Below, in pieces: positions 44,395 through 53,145 of a stretch of 64,000 bases of DNA. The notes beneath the pieces were generated by a model. It had not been told where the DNA came from and did not search any database. It saw nothing but the letters and a program-made list of their open reading frames with translations. Numbering within the stretch: the first letter of the stretch is position 1; each line of letters opens with the position of its first letter. A program made the position numbers and the translations under genes. Source of the stretch: Firm-13 sp964617375 (GTDB lineage Bacteria; Bacillota; Clostridia; Saccharofermentanales; Saccharofermentanaceae); the NCBI GenBank assembly GCA_964617375.1, contig CAZTXQ010000011.1, forward strand, positions 1 through 64,000. Reading direction: 5' to 3'.

Positions 44395-44469
44395 GCCGAT
44401 GTGGCTCAGGGGTAGAGCAATTCACTCGTAATGAATAGGTCGTGAGTTCGATTCTCACCATCGGCTCCA
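44395..44469 (+). tRNA. tRNA-Thr (anticodon CGT)
   Basis: Acceptor GCCGATG pairs with CATCGGC. The D arm is GCTC/GAGC. The anticodon stem ATTCA/TGAAT encloses CTCGTAA, giving anticodon CGT. The T arm is GTGAG-TTCGATT-CTCAC. Discriminator T and CCA are encoded. Confidence 0.95.
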
Positions 44470-44472
44470 TAT

Positions 44473-44514
44473 AAATCCGCGATTGTTTCAAGCTTTCGCG
44501 GATTTTGTTTTTTT
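44473..44514 (+). terminator. Intrinsic terminator after tRNA-Thr
   Basis: AAATCCGCGA (44473-44482) pairs perfectly with TCGCGGATTT (44496-44505), followed by TGTTTTTTT. Confidence 0.92.
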
Positions 44515-44596
44515 GAAGAGGTATAACAACTCGAGATATTTCATTTGTATTTTATGTGGTGCATAATAAGATTGGCATTATCCTTTAAGAAGGCTG

Positions 44597-45892
44597 GTGA
44601 TCACAATAAGAGGCAACCAAAACAGCGAAACAAAGTGGCACAGGCTGGACAATACTGCCGTTATTTTTCCGATTCTGGCGAACAGGAGCTTCAGCAGCGT
44701 ATATCGGATAGCCGTCCGTCTTAAGGACGATGTGAATCCCGAACTGCTGCAGCAGGCGCTTGACGATACCATTTTGCTTTTTGACAGTTTTCGAATACGT
44801 CTTCATAAGGGCTTTTTCTGGTATTATTTCGAGACGAATAAGAGACGGCCTCTGATCTGTGAAGAGAAGACGGACCCGTGCGGCTACATTGACCCTACAC
44901 TGAACAATCAGTTTCTTTTTAAAGTCAGCTACTTCAGGAACCGTATAAGTCTTGAAGTATTTCACGCGATTACCGACGGAACCGGCGCCATCAATTTTCT
45001 CAAGGAACTGACATGCCATTATTTCCGCCTGCTTGACGAAGAAAAGCAGGATGACAACAGAGAAGTTTTCAGTGTCGACGTGACTTCGAATTTCGAAGAC
45101 GGTTATGAGAAGAATTACAGGAAGGGCAAGAAGACCGGCTTCAGCACATCAAGAGCGTATCAGATCAAAGGCGAGAAGCTTCCCTTATTTTCGATGGGCG
45201 TTCTTCACGGTCAGCTCGACACCAAATCCGTATTGGATTTTTGCAGGAGCAAGAATATTTCGATCAATCAATATATTACGACGGTTCTGATCTGGTCCAT
45301 TTATAAGGAACACTTGCATGAACAGCCTTCCAGGAATCCTATCATGGTTTTTATTCCTGTGAACCTGAGACCGTTTTTTGACTCGACGACCACTCTGAAT
45401 TTCTTCTCTTCCATCAGCGTCGGGATTCTTATCGAAAAGAGCGGGTATACCTTTGAAGAAATGCTCGATGCTGTGGTTAACCAGACCAAGGCACAGCTGA
45501 AAAAGGAGCTTTTCGAGCAGAAGATTGCGAATAATGTCGCGATCGGAAAGAATATATTCGTAAGAATTCTTCCTCTTGCACTGAAGAACCTGGCCATGCG
45601 GATCGCCTATTTTATGACATACGATGCCAATACCATAACCGTCTCCAATCTTGGACGGATCGAAATGCCGGAGAAATACAGGGATCGCATTGAGCGCTTT
45701 GAGATTCTGATCAGCGTGGCAGACAGGGAACCGCAGAAATGCGCTGTGTGTTCGTATGAGGATAAACTGATCATAACCTTTACTTCGCGCCTGAAAAAAC
45801 CCTATCTGCAGCGGGCTTTTTTCAGAAAGCTTGCGGCGGACGGCCTTGACGTCGTGATCGAAAGCAACGGGGTGTACTATGAAGACCTGTAA
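44597..45892 (+). CDS. Condensation/alcohol-acetyltransferase-like protein
   Basis: A 431-residue protein of the chloramphenicol-acetyltransferase-like superfamily (condensation domain, WES and alcohol acetyltransferase type). The motif FHAITDGTGA near residues 117-126 is an HxxxDG active site. The C-terminal half contains a VSNLGRIEMP segment typical of the second CAT-like lobe (about 354-363). No TM helix is seen. The acyl acceptor is unknown; lipids or glycans are possible. The start is GTG, with AAGAAGG close upstream. It overlaps the next gene by 14 bases. Confidence 0.75.
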   Translation: MITIRGNQNSETKWHRLDNTAVIFPILANRSFSSVYRIAVRLKDDVNPELLQQALDDTILLFDSFRIRLHKGFFWYYFETNKRRPLICEEKTDPCGYIDPTLNNQFLFKVSYFRNRISLEVFHAITDGTGAINFLKELTCHYFRLLDEEKQDDNREVFSVDVTSNFEDGYEKNYRKGKKTGFSTSRAYQIKGEKLPLFSMGVLHGQLDTKSVLDFCRSKNISINQYITTVLIWSIYKEHLHEQPSRNPIMVFIPVNLRPFFDSTTTLNFFSSISVGILIEKSGYTFEEMLDAVVNQTKAQLKKELFEQKIANNVAIGKNIFVRILPLALKNLAMRIAYFMTYDANTITVSNLGRIEMPEKYRDRIERFEILISVADREPQKCAVCSYEDKLIITFTSRLKKPYLQRAFFRKLAADGLDVVIESNGVYYEDL

Positions 45893-46547
45893 GCGATGCA
45901 ATGTCAGAGTGTCGGATGATTCCGGCATCTGTCCTTTATGCCATACGGTTCTGACCGAACATGACGGGGTCAGAACCGAAAGGACGTATCCGGACTTGTT
46001 CGGACGTACGAAGACGTATAATCTGCTGACGCGGATCCTGCTTTTTCTGTCGATCGTAGGAGGAATCGCCGCCATAGTCGTAAATTATCTGACGTACGAC
46101 AAAGTAATGTGGTCGCTTCTTACTACGGCGGTCATACTCTACTACTGGTCCGCCATTATCCATTCGATCCGGCACCAGGTGAACGTCGCATCGAAAATAC
46201 TGGTTCAGGCGGTGTGTGCGTCTGTTCTTTCGGTTCTTGCGGATTATGTGCTCGGCTTCAGCAAATGGTCCATCAATTATGTCGTGCCGAGTATATTGAC
46301 GCTCGCCGGCATTGCGGTCCTGATTATTATTCTGGTGAACCGCGTGCATTTCCAAACGTATATTATCTATCAATTCATTATCGGTGTTCTTGGTTTTGTT
46401 CCGTTTCTTTTGTTTGTGTTCGGCGTTGTCGATAAGCCTTTTATGTCGATCGTAGCGACTATAGTCTCGGCCTTATCCCTGATCGGAACGTCGATTTTTG
46501 GCGAAAAGACGGTGAGAAGCGAATTGAAGCGCAGATTTCATCTGTAA
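45879..46547 (+). CDS. Zinc-ribbon membrane protein (DUF6320-like)
   Basis: A 222-residue protein. The N-terminal zinc ribbon CKRCNVRVSDDSGICPLC (CxxC and CxxC) is followed by five or six TM helices (from about residue 50 to 208) and a short basic end. It is paired with, and overlaps by 14 bases, the acyltransferase gene. A DUF6320-type protein next to such an acyltransferase is an arrangement I recall from other Clostridia. The function is unknown. It may anchor or regulate the acyltransferase at the membrane. Confidence 0.65.
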   Translation: MKTCKRCNVRVSDDSGICPLCHTVLTEHDGVRTERTYPDLFGRTKTYNLLTRILLFLSIVGGIAAIVVNYLTYDKVMWSLLTTAVILYYWSAIIHSIRHQVNVASKILVQAVCASVLSVLADYVLGFSKWSINYVVPSILTLAGIAVLIIILVNRVHFQTYIIYQFIIGVLGFVPFLLFVFGVVDKPFMSIVATIVSALSLIGTSIFGEKTVRSELKRRFHL

Positions 46548-46581
46548 TACACGGAGTTGCGGGAAAGTCCGATTCGAATAA

Positions 46582-46590
46582 TGTTATAAT
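46582..46590 (+). promoter_or_regulatory. Extended -10 promoter of the solute-binding lipoprotein gene
   Basis: TGTTATAAT is an extended -10 element with a perfect TATAAT, 40 bases before the ATG at 46631. No good -35 is seen, which is acceptable with an extended -10. Confidence 0.55.
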
Positions 46591-46630
46591 ATTCTTGTTA
46601 AAACACATAACCTGAGATTTGTGGAGGAAT

Positions 46631-48160
46631 ATGAAAAAATTCTTTCCCGGCGCATTTTCGAAGCCCTCCGAAAAGACTGTGATAAGTGAACTCCGAAAGA
46701 GCCTGCGGCACAAGGCGGCGTCTATGCTGTCGCTCCTCATAGGTGTATCTTTTATCGGCGGCTGTTCGATTTCCGGCACGGACCCGTTTCCGAAAGTTAC
46801 GCAGCCGACGGAGTCTGCCTCGGTATCATCGTCTCCGGCCGTGACGACAGGTTCGGAGCTTCCAACCGAAACGACGTCTTCCGGGATGCCGGTTCTTCGC
46901 GTCGCGGCACCGATCACAAACGACACGGCGCAATATCTCCTCAAGCTTTATACGGCAAAACAGAACGGTATTCTCGGCGAGGGCGTAGACGGTTCAAATG
47001 TTTCGCTTCAGGTTCTTGATTCCGTCAAACCGGATTTTTCCGTAGAGATTCTTCAGACGCCTTCATCCGGTGTCATGGACGATACATTGAAGCGGTGGGG
47101 AGAGAGCGGAATATACCCGGATATCGTCCTTTCCGCTTCTCTTTCCAGTCTTTGTGCTTCGGGTTCCGTCATTCCGCTGACCGATTATCTCGCTTCGAAT
47201 CCGCTTCTCGTACCGACGGATGTTTACAGGCCCATGCTTGACGCCTTGAGTATAGACGGCGAACTTTACGGCATACCCTATTCCGCGTCGGCCAAGATCC
47301 TTTTTGCCAATCGGGATGTACTTTTGAAAGCCGGTATAAACACGGTTCCGTTTGAAATGGATCTGACTTCGTTTCTCTCGTTCTCGGAGTCTGTATCGAA
47401 CCTTAATTCCGAAACAACATTATTGCCGGACAGACTTTTTGCGTTTTACGAACCGAGCGAGCTTCTGCCGTTTCTTCCGTCTTCCTATTCGGAGAGCGCG
47501 GACTGGTTTATGTTTAACGGCTCCGCTTTTGAATTTAATGCCGGTTCTTTTCGAAAAGCCGTGCAGTTCCTGAGAAGCTACGTAAGCGCCGGGTATTCGG
47601 TAGAATCCCTGACACCGGAGCAGCGCACGGAGGCGTATGCCACACTCGATCCGCGTCTGTCGGGGAATGTTGCGATGTGGGTGGGAAGCACGGAAGACAT
47701 ATCTCTCTGGACGAATACGGCCTTTACCGTTTCCATATCTCAGCTTCCCTCCGAAAATAAAGAGAAGGAAGCCGCACTGCCTTTGACGGTTTACCCGCTT
47801 TCCATAACCTCTTCCTGCACGAATCCCCAGCTTGCGGCCGACTTTGCGGCTTTTATTGCGCTGGATACGGATGCGATCCTTCTGACGGTAAGACTCGAAG
47901 GATCGGACGGCATGCTGCCGGTCGTCACGAATGACGGCGTCTGGGAGGCTATGGTTGAGAAACAGACTTTCGGAGGAAATCTGATGCTTCTCAAGGACAA
48001 AATGAATGACGCGTATTTTGATCCCGTTACCAATAACGATCTGGCCAACCGGCAGATCCTTAAGATGCTCAGCGACTACAGGGCCTCGTTGATGGACGAG
48101 ACTCAAGATTTTGATACTTTGGTACGTGCTCTATCCACGGCCGGCTTGCAGAATTCTTAG
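46631..48160 (+). CDS. Extracellular solute-binding lipoprotein
   Basis: A 509-residue lipoprotein resembling ABC-transporter family 1 (sugar-type) binding proteins. An unusually long basic n-region (about 30 residues) precedes a short hydrophobic stretch and the lipobox FIGGC (Cys45). A Ser/Thr/Pro linker (about 46-85) leads to the two-lobed binding domain, with features such as YPDIVLSASLSSLCAS and LYGIPYSASAKILFANRDVL. No permease or ATPase gene is adjacent, so the ligand and transport partner are unknown. ATG 46631 is chosen with GGAGG just upstream; a TTG start at 46619 would bury the ribosome binding site. Confidence 0.75.
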   Translation: MKKFFPGAFSKPSEKTVISELRKSLRHKAASMLSLLIGVSFIGGCSISGTDPFPKVTQPTESASVSSSPAVTTGSELPTETTSSGMPVLRVAAPITNDTAQYLLKLYTAKQNGILGEGVDGSNVSLQVLDSVKPDFSVEILQTPSSGVMDDTLKRWGESGIYPDIVLSASLSSLCASGSVIPLTDYLASNPLLVPTDVYRPMLDALSIDGELYGIPYSASAKILFANRDVLLKAGINTVPFEMDLTSFLSFSESVSNLNSETTLLPDRLFAFYEPSELLPFLPSSYSESADWFMFNGSAFEFNAGSFRKAVQFLRSYVSAGYSVESLTPEQRTEAYATLDPRLSGNVAMWVGSTEDISLWTNTAFTVSISQLPSENKEKEAALPLTVYPLSITSSCTNPQLAADFAAFIALDTDAILLTVRLEGSDGMLPVVTNDGVWEAMVEKQTFGGNLMLLKDKMNDAYFDPVTNNDLANRQILKMLSDYRASLMDETQDFDTLVRALSTAGLQNS

Positions 48161-48190
48161 CGATTTATTGATTCGAGGGGGGGATACAAA

Positions 48191-49339
48191 TTGAATTCGG
48201 ATATTTCCTTGGCACCTGTTCGCATTCTGGATGCGCCCAAGCTCAAAGCGGCGGGGTTCTTTGATCTGAAGGTCCATGAGATTTCCTCCCTTCTGCGAGA
48301 GACTATATCCGATGCGTCTCAATCGATGTATATTGCAAGCCTGATCACGGACCCCGAACCGGTTCCGGTTGCGTTTGCGGGATTGTCGTTGATTCACCCT
48401 ACCAACCAGAATGCTCAGATTGTCTGCCGCTTTTCGAAAACGGGCGTCAGAAAAGATATTCAGAATCACCCGGCACCCGGCTGCATAACGACTTCCATAG
48501 CACCGTATCCCGGGCAGATCTCGTTCGATACCCGAAAAACGGTTCTCGACTCTGTGCTGCGAATTGCCTTCTTCACGCTCAATTTACACAGAGTCAGCTG
48601 GCTGATACCCGTTACGGACAAGGAATCCGGCGAGGTGGCAATTGCCTGCGGAATGCGTCAGGAAGCGGTCCTTGAGGAAGCCTTATTCGATGAGAACAAA
48701 TTCGTCGACGCCGGTATGTTTTCCTTGCTTGCGACCGAATACCCGGATTATGCGGTCGTCTTTATCGCATTCCCGCGCGGTGTTCTGGCCGTACGGGGAA
48801 GCTCGACGGCGGTTGAAGGGATTCGGTTCTACGGCTACGGTCAGAGAATAGAGGACCTGTATGAGATGAGAGTAGCGATTCGTACGGGCGTTTCCGACGA
48901 AACGGGCGTTCTCTTGCCGCAGGAAAGCGACGCATATCTTCGTACCAATATGCAGCTTCCCGAGGAGTTGTCGAAAGCGGTACGGGAGCTCAAAGAATAT
49001 TTCTCGAAGTCGCGCACCAAATTTTCCGTTCGTGTGAATCTGCCGTACGGCAGCGATTTTCAAAGACACGTGTGGCAGGAACTGCAGAAAATTCCGTACG
49101 GGACGACTGTGAGCTATGAGGATATTGCGTTGGCACTTACGGGAAACGACCGTGTTGCTGCGCGCAATCTTTCAAGAGCTGTGGGCTCGGCCTGCTCGGA
49201 CAATCCGATTCCGATCCTGATTCCATGCCACAGAGTCATCGGCAAAGACGGGCGTCTGGTGGGTTTTTCCGGCGGTGTAGAGAACAAGGAGTTCCTGCTG
49301 GATCACGAGATCTTAGGATTTTTCAGGGATGTTCAATAA
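48191..49339 (+). CDS. GNAT acetyltransferase-MGMT fusion protein
   Basis: A 382-residue two-domain protein. Residues about 1-200 look like a RimJ/RimL-type GNAT fold: LNLHRVSWLIPVTDKES, then AIACGMRQEAVLEEALFDE and FVDAGMFSLLATE. Residues about 285-380 are a methylguanine-DNA methyltransferase domain with a winged helix (QRHVWQELQKIPYGTTVSYE) and the acceptor Cys in PCHRVIG. MGMT repairs O6-alkylguanine by suicide transfer. The GNAT half may have lost activity, as no clear acetyl-CoA loop is seen. The start is TTG with a G-rich ribosome binding site. Confidence 0.75.
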   Translation: MNSDISLAPVRILDAPKLKAAGFFDLKVHEISSLLRETISDASQSMYIASLITDPEPVPVAFAGLSLIHPTNQNAQIVCRFSKTGVRKDIQNHPAPGCITTSIAPYPGQISFDTRKTVLDSVLRIAFFTLNLHRVSWLIPVTDKESGEVAIACGMRQEAVLEEALFDENKFVDAGMFSLLATEYPDYAVVFIAFPRGVLAVRGSSTAVEGIRFYGYGQRIEDLYEMRVAIRTGVSDETGVLLPQESDAYLRTNMQLPEELSKAVRELKEYFSKSRTKFSVRVNLPYGSDFQRHVWQELQKIPYGTTVSYEDIALALTGNDRVAARNLSRAVGSACSDNPIPILIPCHRVIGKDGRLVGFSGGVENKEFLLDHEILGFFRDVQ

Positions 49340-49410
49340 GTACAGCCAAACATGCGCTTAGCATGTATGCAATCGGTAAACGGTCAATTATATAACAATA
49401 AGGAGCAACT

Positions 49411-50319
49411 ATGACACACGAAGAACAAAATTTCGAAAAGACGATCCTTCCCGTTTCGGCAATGCTGAATCCGGTTCCGGTGGTTATGATTTCCTGTGCG
49501 GGACATCACCCGGAGAATCCGGAAGAACGCCCGAATATTGTCACGATCGCCTGGGCAGGCACGATTAATTCGGAACCTCCGATGGTATCGGTTTCGATTC
49601 GCCCCGAACGGCATTCCCATGACCTGATCCGCGATACGAAGGAATTTGTTATCAACCTCGTATCGGAAAATCTCGTCAGGGCCTGTGACTATTGCGGCGT
49701 TCGTTCGGGCGCCAAAGAAGACAAATTCCTGGCGATGTCCCTCACGGCGGTCCCTGCGGAAGGGCTTTCCTATGCTCCCGCCATCAAGGAAGCGCCCGTA
49801 TCGCTGTCATGTAAAGTCGTATCCGTAACCAGCCTCGGATCTCATGATCTGTTCATGGCGCAGATCGTCGGCATTACCGCCAATTCGGATCTTATGAACA
49901 AAGCAGGGAAGCTCTGTATGGAAGACGCGGGCCTGACCTGCTATTCACACGGCGAATACTATTCGCTTGGCCGGTATTTGGGATTCTTCGGGTTCTCCGT
50001 TGCGTCGCCCGAAGCTCTGAAGCGAAGAAATGATGGAAGATCTGCTGCCCGTGCTTCCGGAAAATCATCCGGAAAACCTTCTCACAGAACGTCTGAATCT
50101 TCATCCGGGAAGCTGTCCGGAAAACCATACGACAAGTCCAATCGTTCAGAGGACGGTCGTCCGTCCCGTTCTTCGGCCGCTATAGGCCGGCGCTCGCCCG
50201 CGGGACTTCCGGGAAGTTCGGCATACGAAAGAAAGATGGGCTCCAGGGATCCGAACAGCAAAGCACCGGGTAAACCCCGCGGCAAAAAGGATGGCAGGCG
50301 AAACCCCGGGAATGCGTGA
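49411..50319 (+). CDS. Flavin reductase family protein with a basic disordered tail
   Basis: A 302-residue protein. Residues about 10-195 form an FMN-binding split barrel of the flavin-reductase-like family (NIVTIAWAGTINSEPPMVSV, CDYCGVRSG, VSLSCKVVSV). From about residue 205 there is a tail of nearly 100 residues rich in Ser, Gly, Lys and Arg with repeated SGK/SGKP units and no hydrophobic core. Such a tail is not part of the family and may bind nucleic acid or RNP. AAGGAG precedes the ATG. Two terminators follow. Confidence 0.82.
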   Translation: MTHEEQNFEKTILPVSAMLNPVPVVMISCAGHHPENPEERPNIVTIAWAGTINSEPPMVSVSIRPERHSHDLIRDTKEFVINLVSENLVRACDYCGVRSGAKEDKFLAMSLTAVPAEGLSYAPAIKEAPVSLSCKVVSVTSLGSHDLFMAQIVGITANSDLMNKAGKLCMEDAGLTCYSHGEYYSLGRYLGFFGFSVASPEALKRRNDGRSAARASGKSSGKPSHRTSESSSGKLSGKPYDKSNRSEDGRPSRSSAAIGRRSPAGLPGSSAYERKMGSRDPNSKAPGKPRGKKDGRRNPGNA

Positions 50320-50380
50320 CATCCAGAGGCCGGTTTCAGCTGACTGCTGCACATATGGTCTTCTTTTTACAGGCAACATT

Positions 50381-50412
50381 TCGGGTTCCTCGGAACCCGA
50401 TTTTTCGTTTTT
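50381..50412 (+). terminator. Intrinsic terminator after the flavin reductase gene
   Basis: TCGGGTTCC (50381-50389) pairs perfectly with GGAACCCGA (50392-50400), followed by TTTTTCGTTTTT. Confidence 0.88.
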
Positions 50413-50424
50413 GGGCAAATAAAT

Positions 50425-50467
50425 AGGGACTGTCTCTCAACTTGAAGTTTTGAGACAGTCCCTTTTC
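50425..50467. terminator. Bidirectional terminator between convergent genes
   Basis: AGGGACTGTCTC (50425-50436) and GAGACAGTCCCT (50452-50463) form a perfect 12-bp stem. TTTT follows on the plus strand and ATTTATTTG on the minus strand. It would end the pfp transcript and back up the flavin reductase terminator. Confidence 0.82.
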
Positions 50468-50486
50468 AAATCTGATTTAAAAGGTA

Positions 50487-51740
50487 TTAGTTCTTGCCGG
50501 CAAGAACTTTCTTGAGACGGGCAAAGCGGGGAAGACCGTCTTCCTTGGGCTGCTCGGTTTCGCCTGCGATCAGGGGAAGCGCGTACTTGATGTACTCTTC
50601 GGTTACGAAGTTGCCTTCCTTGTTGATCCATTCAAGCGGAACCTTCTTCTCGGTGTTCGCGACGTCGTTCAGAGGAATCATCTTGATCTTGCACTCATAC
50701 TTGTCGCCCTCGGCACGCTCAAAGCCGACCATGTAATCGGTCATGCCCTCGAGAGCCTTGAGAACGGCTGTCTGACCGGCCAGGAAGGATTCTTCATAGT
50801 CGGACTTGGAAGCACAGTGAGAAGCGCAGCGCTGCATCAGGGAAAGCTCGATTCCGCGAACCTTGGATCCTGTTTCCTTCTTGAGGAAATCCGCGAGAAC
50901 GGTTGCCGTTCCGCCGAGCTGCTTGTGACCGAAAGAGTCGACAGCGACATCTTCCGTAGCGACGAGCTCAGGAATGAATTTGCCTTCCTTGGTCTGAACG
51001 CCTTCGGATACCGCGATGATAACTTTGCCGGTTTTGGCGTAGATCGCCTTAACGTCGGCAAGCATTTTGTCCAGATCAAAATCAATTTCGGGAAGATAGA
51101 TGAGATCCGGTCCGTAGCCCTTAGCGGCGGCAAGAGCGGTTGCGGCTGTAAGCCAGCCGGCATGACGGCCCATGACTTCGATAACGCAGATCATTCCGGT
51201 GTCATATACGCGTGCGTCCTGATAGACTTCCATGGTCGTAGTAGCGATATACTTGGCGGCGGAAGAGAAGCCCGGGCAGTGATCCGTTCCGAAAAGATCG
51301 TTGTCAATTGTCTTCGGAACACCCATGACGCGGCAGTCGTAACCGGCCTTCTGCATATACTTGGAGATCTTGTTGCAGGTATCCATAGAGTCGTTTCCGC
51401 CGTTGTAGAAGAAATAGCGGACATTATACTTCTTGAAAACTTCGAGAATGCGCTTGTAGTCGGTCTCGTCGACATCGGCGTTTGCAAGCTTATAGCGGCA
51501 GGAACCGAGGTTCGAGGAAGGAGTGTATTTAAGAAGCTCAAGCTCGGCAGGATCTTCCTGTCCCATGTCGTAGAACTTCTCGTTCAGTATTCCGACAATA
51601 CCGTTGGCGGCACCGTAAACTTTCTCGATTACGTCGGCGTGCTTGAGTGCCTCGATAAAGACACCGGCGGCAGAAGCATTAATGACGGAAGTCGGACCAC
51701 CGGACTGTCCAAACATCAGATTACCTTTTAACATTGCCAT
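50487..51740 (-). CDS. pfp: Pyrophosphate-dependent 6-phosphofructokinase
   Basis: A 417-residue glycolytic enzyme phosphorylating fructose-6-phosphate, probably with PPi. Phosphate and substrate motifs are visible: GQSGGPTSVINAS, YNGGNDSMDT, GVPKTIDNDL and VIEVMGRHAGWL. The GGND at the phosphoryl-donor site differs from the GGDG of ATP enzymes; GGDD is the usual PPi form, so donor preference is inferred. ATG 51740 has GGGAGGA 7 bases upstream; a start at 51842 would add 34 residues without one. It is transcribed alone, divergently from the GGDEF gene. Confidence 0.9.
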   Translation of the reverse strand: MAMLKGNLMFGQSGGPTSVINASAAGVFIEALKHADVIEKVYGAANGIVGILNEKFYDMGQEDPAELELLKYTPSSNLGSCRYKLANADVDETDYKRILEVFKKYNVRYFFYNGGNDSMDTCNKISKYMQKAGYDCRVMGVPKTIDNDLFGTDHCPGFSSAAKYIATTTMEVYQDARVYDTGMICVIEVMGRHAGWLTAATALAAAKGYGPDLIYLPEIDFDLDKMLADVKAIYAKTGKVIIAVSEGVQTKEGKFIPELVATEDVAVDSFGHKQLGGTATVLADFLKKETGSKVRGIELSLMQRCASHCASKSDYEESFLAGQTAVLKALEGMTDYMVGFERAEGDKYECKIKMIPLNDVANTEKKVPLEWINKEGNFVTEEYIKYALPLIAGETEQPKEDGLPRFARLKKVLAGKN

Positions 51741-51842
51741 AATTTCATCCTCCCAATATGTGTTGTTCATACATTCACCAGCAAACCCGGATCGGACCAT
51801 CCATTTAAGAGAGGATGTCCGGCCGAGCAAAAACCACTGCAA

Positions 51843-51851
51843 ATCATATCA
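51843..51851 (-). promoter_or_regulatory. Extended -10 promoter of pfp
   Basis: On the minus strand TGATATGAT is an extended -10 element about 100 bases before the pfp ATG. The -35 (TGTGCA, 17 bases away) is poor. Confidence 0.45.
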
Positions 51852-51934
51852 CATTTTCGATTAACTGCACAGATTCAAAGGTAAATATTTGTGGTAATAG
51901 GTGTCAAACACTGGTTTCGAATGTTAAATTCACG

Positions 51935-51943
51935 TGATAAAAT
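51935..51943 (+). promoter_or_regulatory. Extended -10 promoter of the GGDEF gene
   Basis: TGATAAAAT is an extended -10 element about 62 bases before the GTG start at 52005. A weak TTCGAA lies 16 bases upstream of the -10. Confidence 0.4.
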
Positions 51944-52004
51944 GAACGTATCAATACAATTTTGTGATAACCTCGTACGTATCGGGAGGAAAGAGGTTTC
52001 ATCC

Positions 52005-53108
52005 GTGAAACAAAGACAGAGTGTACTCGGTTCATGGGATACTTTATGGAGGGCGGCCGCCTTCTCTTTTATCTGCATTTTCTTCTTTTCGCTTCTGGTT
52101 GGCGTCTTCATTTATATCATCGGATGCTACTATTTAGAGATAACTCCGTTTATTTTCTGGACGAACATGGAGGAGACGCAGCGTACGATCATTGTGCTGA
52201 TCTTTTCCGGTATATTCATATTTTCGTTATTGCTTACCGTTATGCTGGCCTATCTTTACGATAAGCTTATCTATTCTCCCATGAAGGAGCTTTTAAGAGG
52301 TGTCGAAAAATCTTCGGGTTACGAGGGTCTTGCAGATAACGCCGTACTTTATCTGCAGGGAGTCGGCAACAAAGTATCCGATCTCTACAAACCTCAGGAA
52401 TTCTGGGCGGACCGTATTCATGATTACATAGAGAATGCGACGCAGGAACGCTATTTTGATGAAACTACCGGTTGTTTCAACCGTAAATATTTTTCGCAGG
52501 CTCTTTCACAGATTTTGAATACACAGCTTATGTGTTCGCTCGGCGAAATGAAGAAACCGCTTACGACTTCGAGTTATTCATATGCTTTATATCTGGTAGA
52601 CATTGACCATTTTAAGATGATCAACGATGAATTCGGCCATAATTATGGCGATCAGGTATTGGGACAGGTTGGTCAAACCCTAAGAAATGCGATTCGTTCG
52701 AACGGTATTGTTATACGAAACGGCGGGGAAGAGTTCCTGATTGTCGTGTGCCTGGGTTATCCGCTGGATTATTCCGGACTTGCCGAGAAGATCAGATGTG
52801 ATTTTAACGAGACTGTATATGTCACGAGTCTTCTGACGCACGAAATACGTCCCGTTACCTGCAGTATCGGGTTTGTTCCTTTTCCCGTATTTACGGATAA
52901 CCGGACGGCATTCAGTGTCGCACAGTATGTGAATCTCGCGGATCAGGCCATGTATATGGCAAAAACCGAAGGAAGAAATACGTGGCGCGGTGTCTTGCCC
53001 CGCAGTATTCCGCCGACTGCAGAAGAATTCGAACGGGCTGCGCTTTCCGTGGATTACGGTGCAAAGGCCGGATATTTTCAAATTGAAAGGCCGCCGGAAA
53101 ACATGTAG
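52005..53108 (+). CDS. Membrane GGDEF-domain diguanylate cyclase
   Basis: A 367-residue protein. Two TM helices (about 16-40 and 57-80) flank a short extracellular loop. A linker leads to a GGDEF domain (about 150-345) with DETTGCFNRKYF, VDIDHFKMINDEFGHNYGD and the active-site NGGEEF. It should make c-di-GMP. The inhibitory RxxD site before GGEEF reads RSNG, so product inhibition may be absent. The start is GTG 52005, with AAGAGG 8 bases upstream and no in-frame ATG nearby. The glycosyltransferase gene follows by 37 bases. Confidence 0.85.
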   Translation: MKQRQSVLGSWDTLWRAAAFSFICIFFFSLLVGVFIYIIGCYYLEITPFIFWTNMEETQRTIIVLIFSGIFIFSLLLTVMLAYLYDKLIYSPMKELLRGVEKSSGYEGLADNAVLYLQGVGNKVSDLYKPQEFWADRIHDYIENATQERYFDETTGCFNRKYFSQALSQILNTQLMCSLGEMKKPLTTSSYSYALYLVDIDHFKMINDEFGHNYGDQVLGQVGQTLRNAIRSNGIVIRNGGEEFLIVVCLGYPLDYSGLAEKIRCDFNETVYVTSLLTHEIRPVTCSIGFVPFPVFTDNRTAFSVAQYVNLADQAMYMAKTEGRNTWRGVLPRSIPPTAEEFERAALSVDYGAKAGYFQIERPPENM

Positions 53109-53145
53109 AATAGAAAGATATTAATGAACGGACGTATAAATATTC

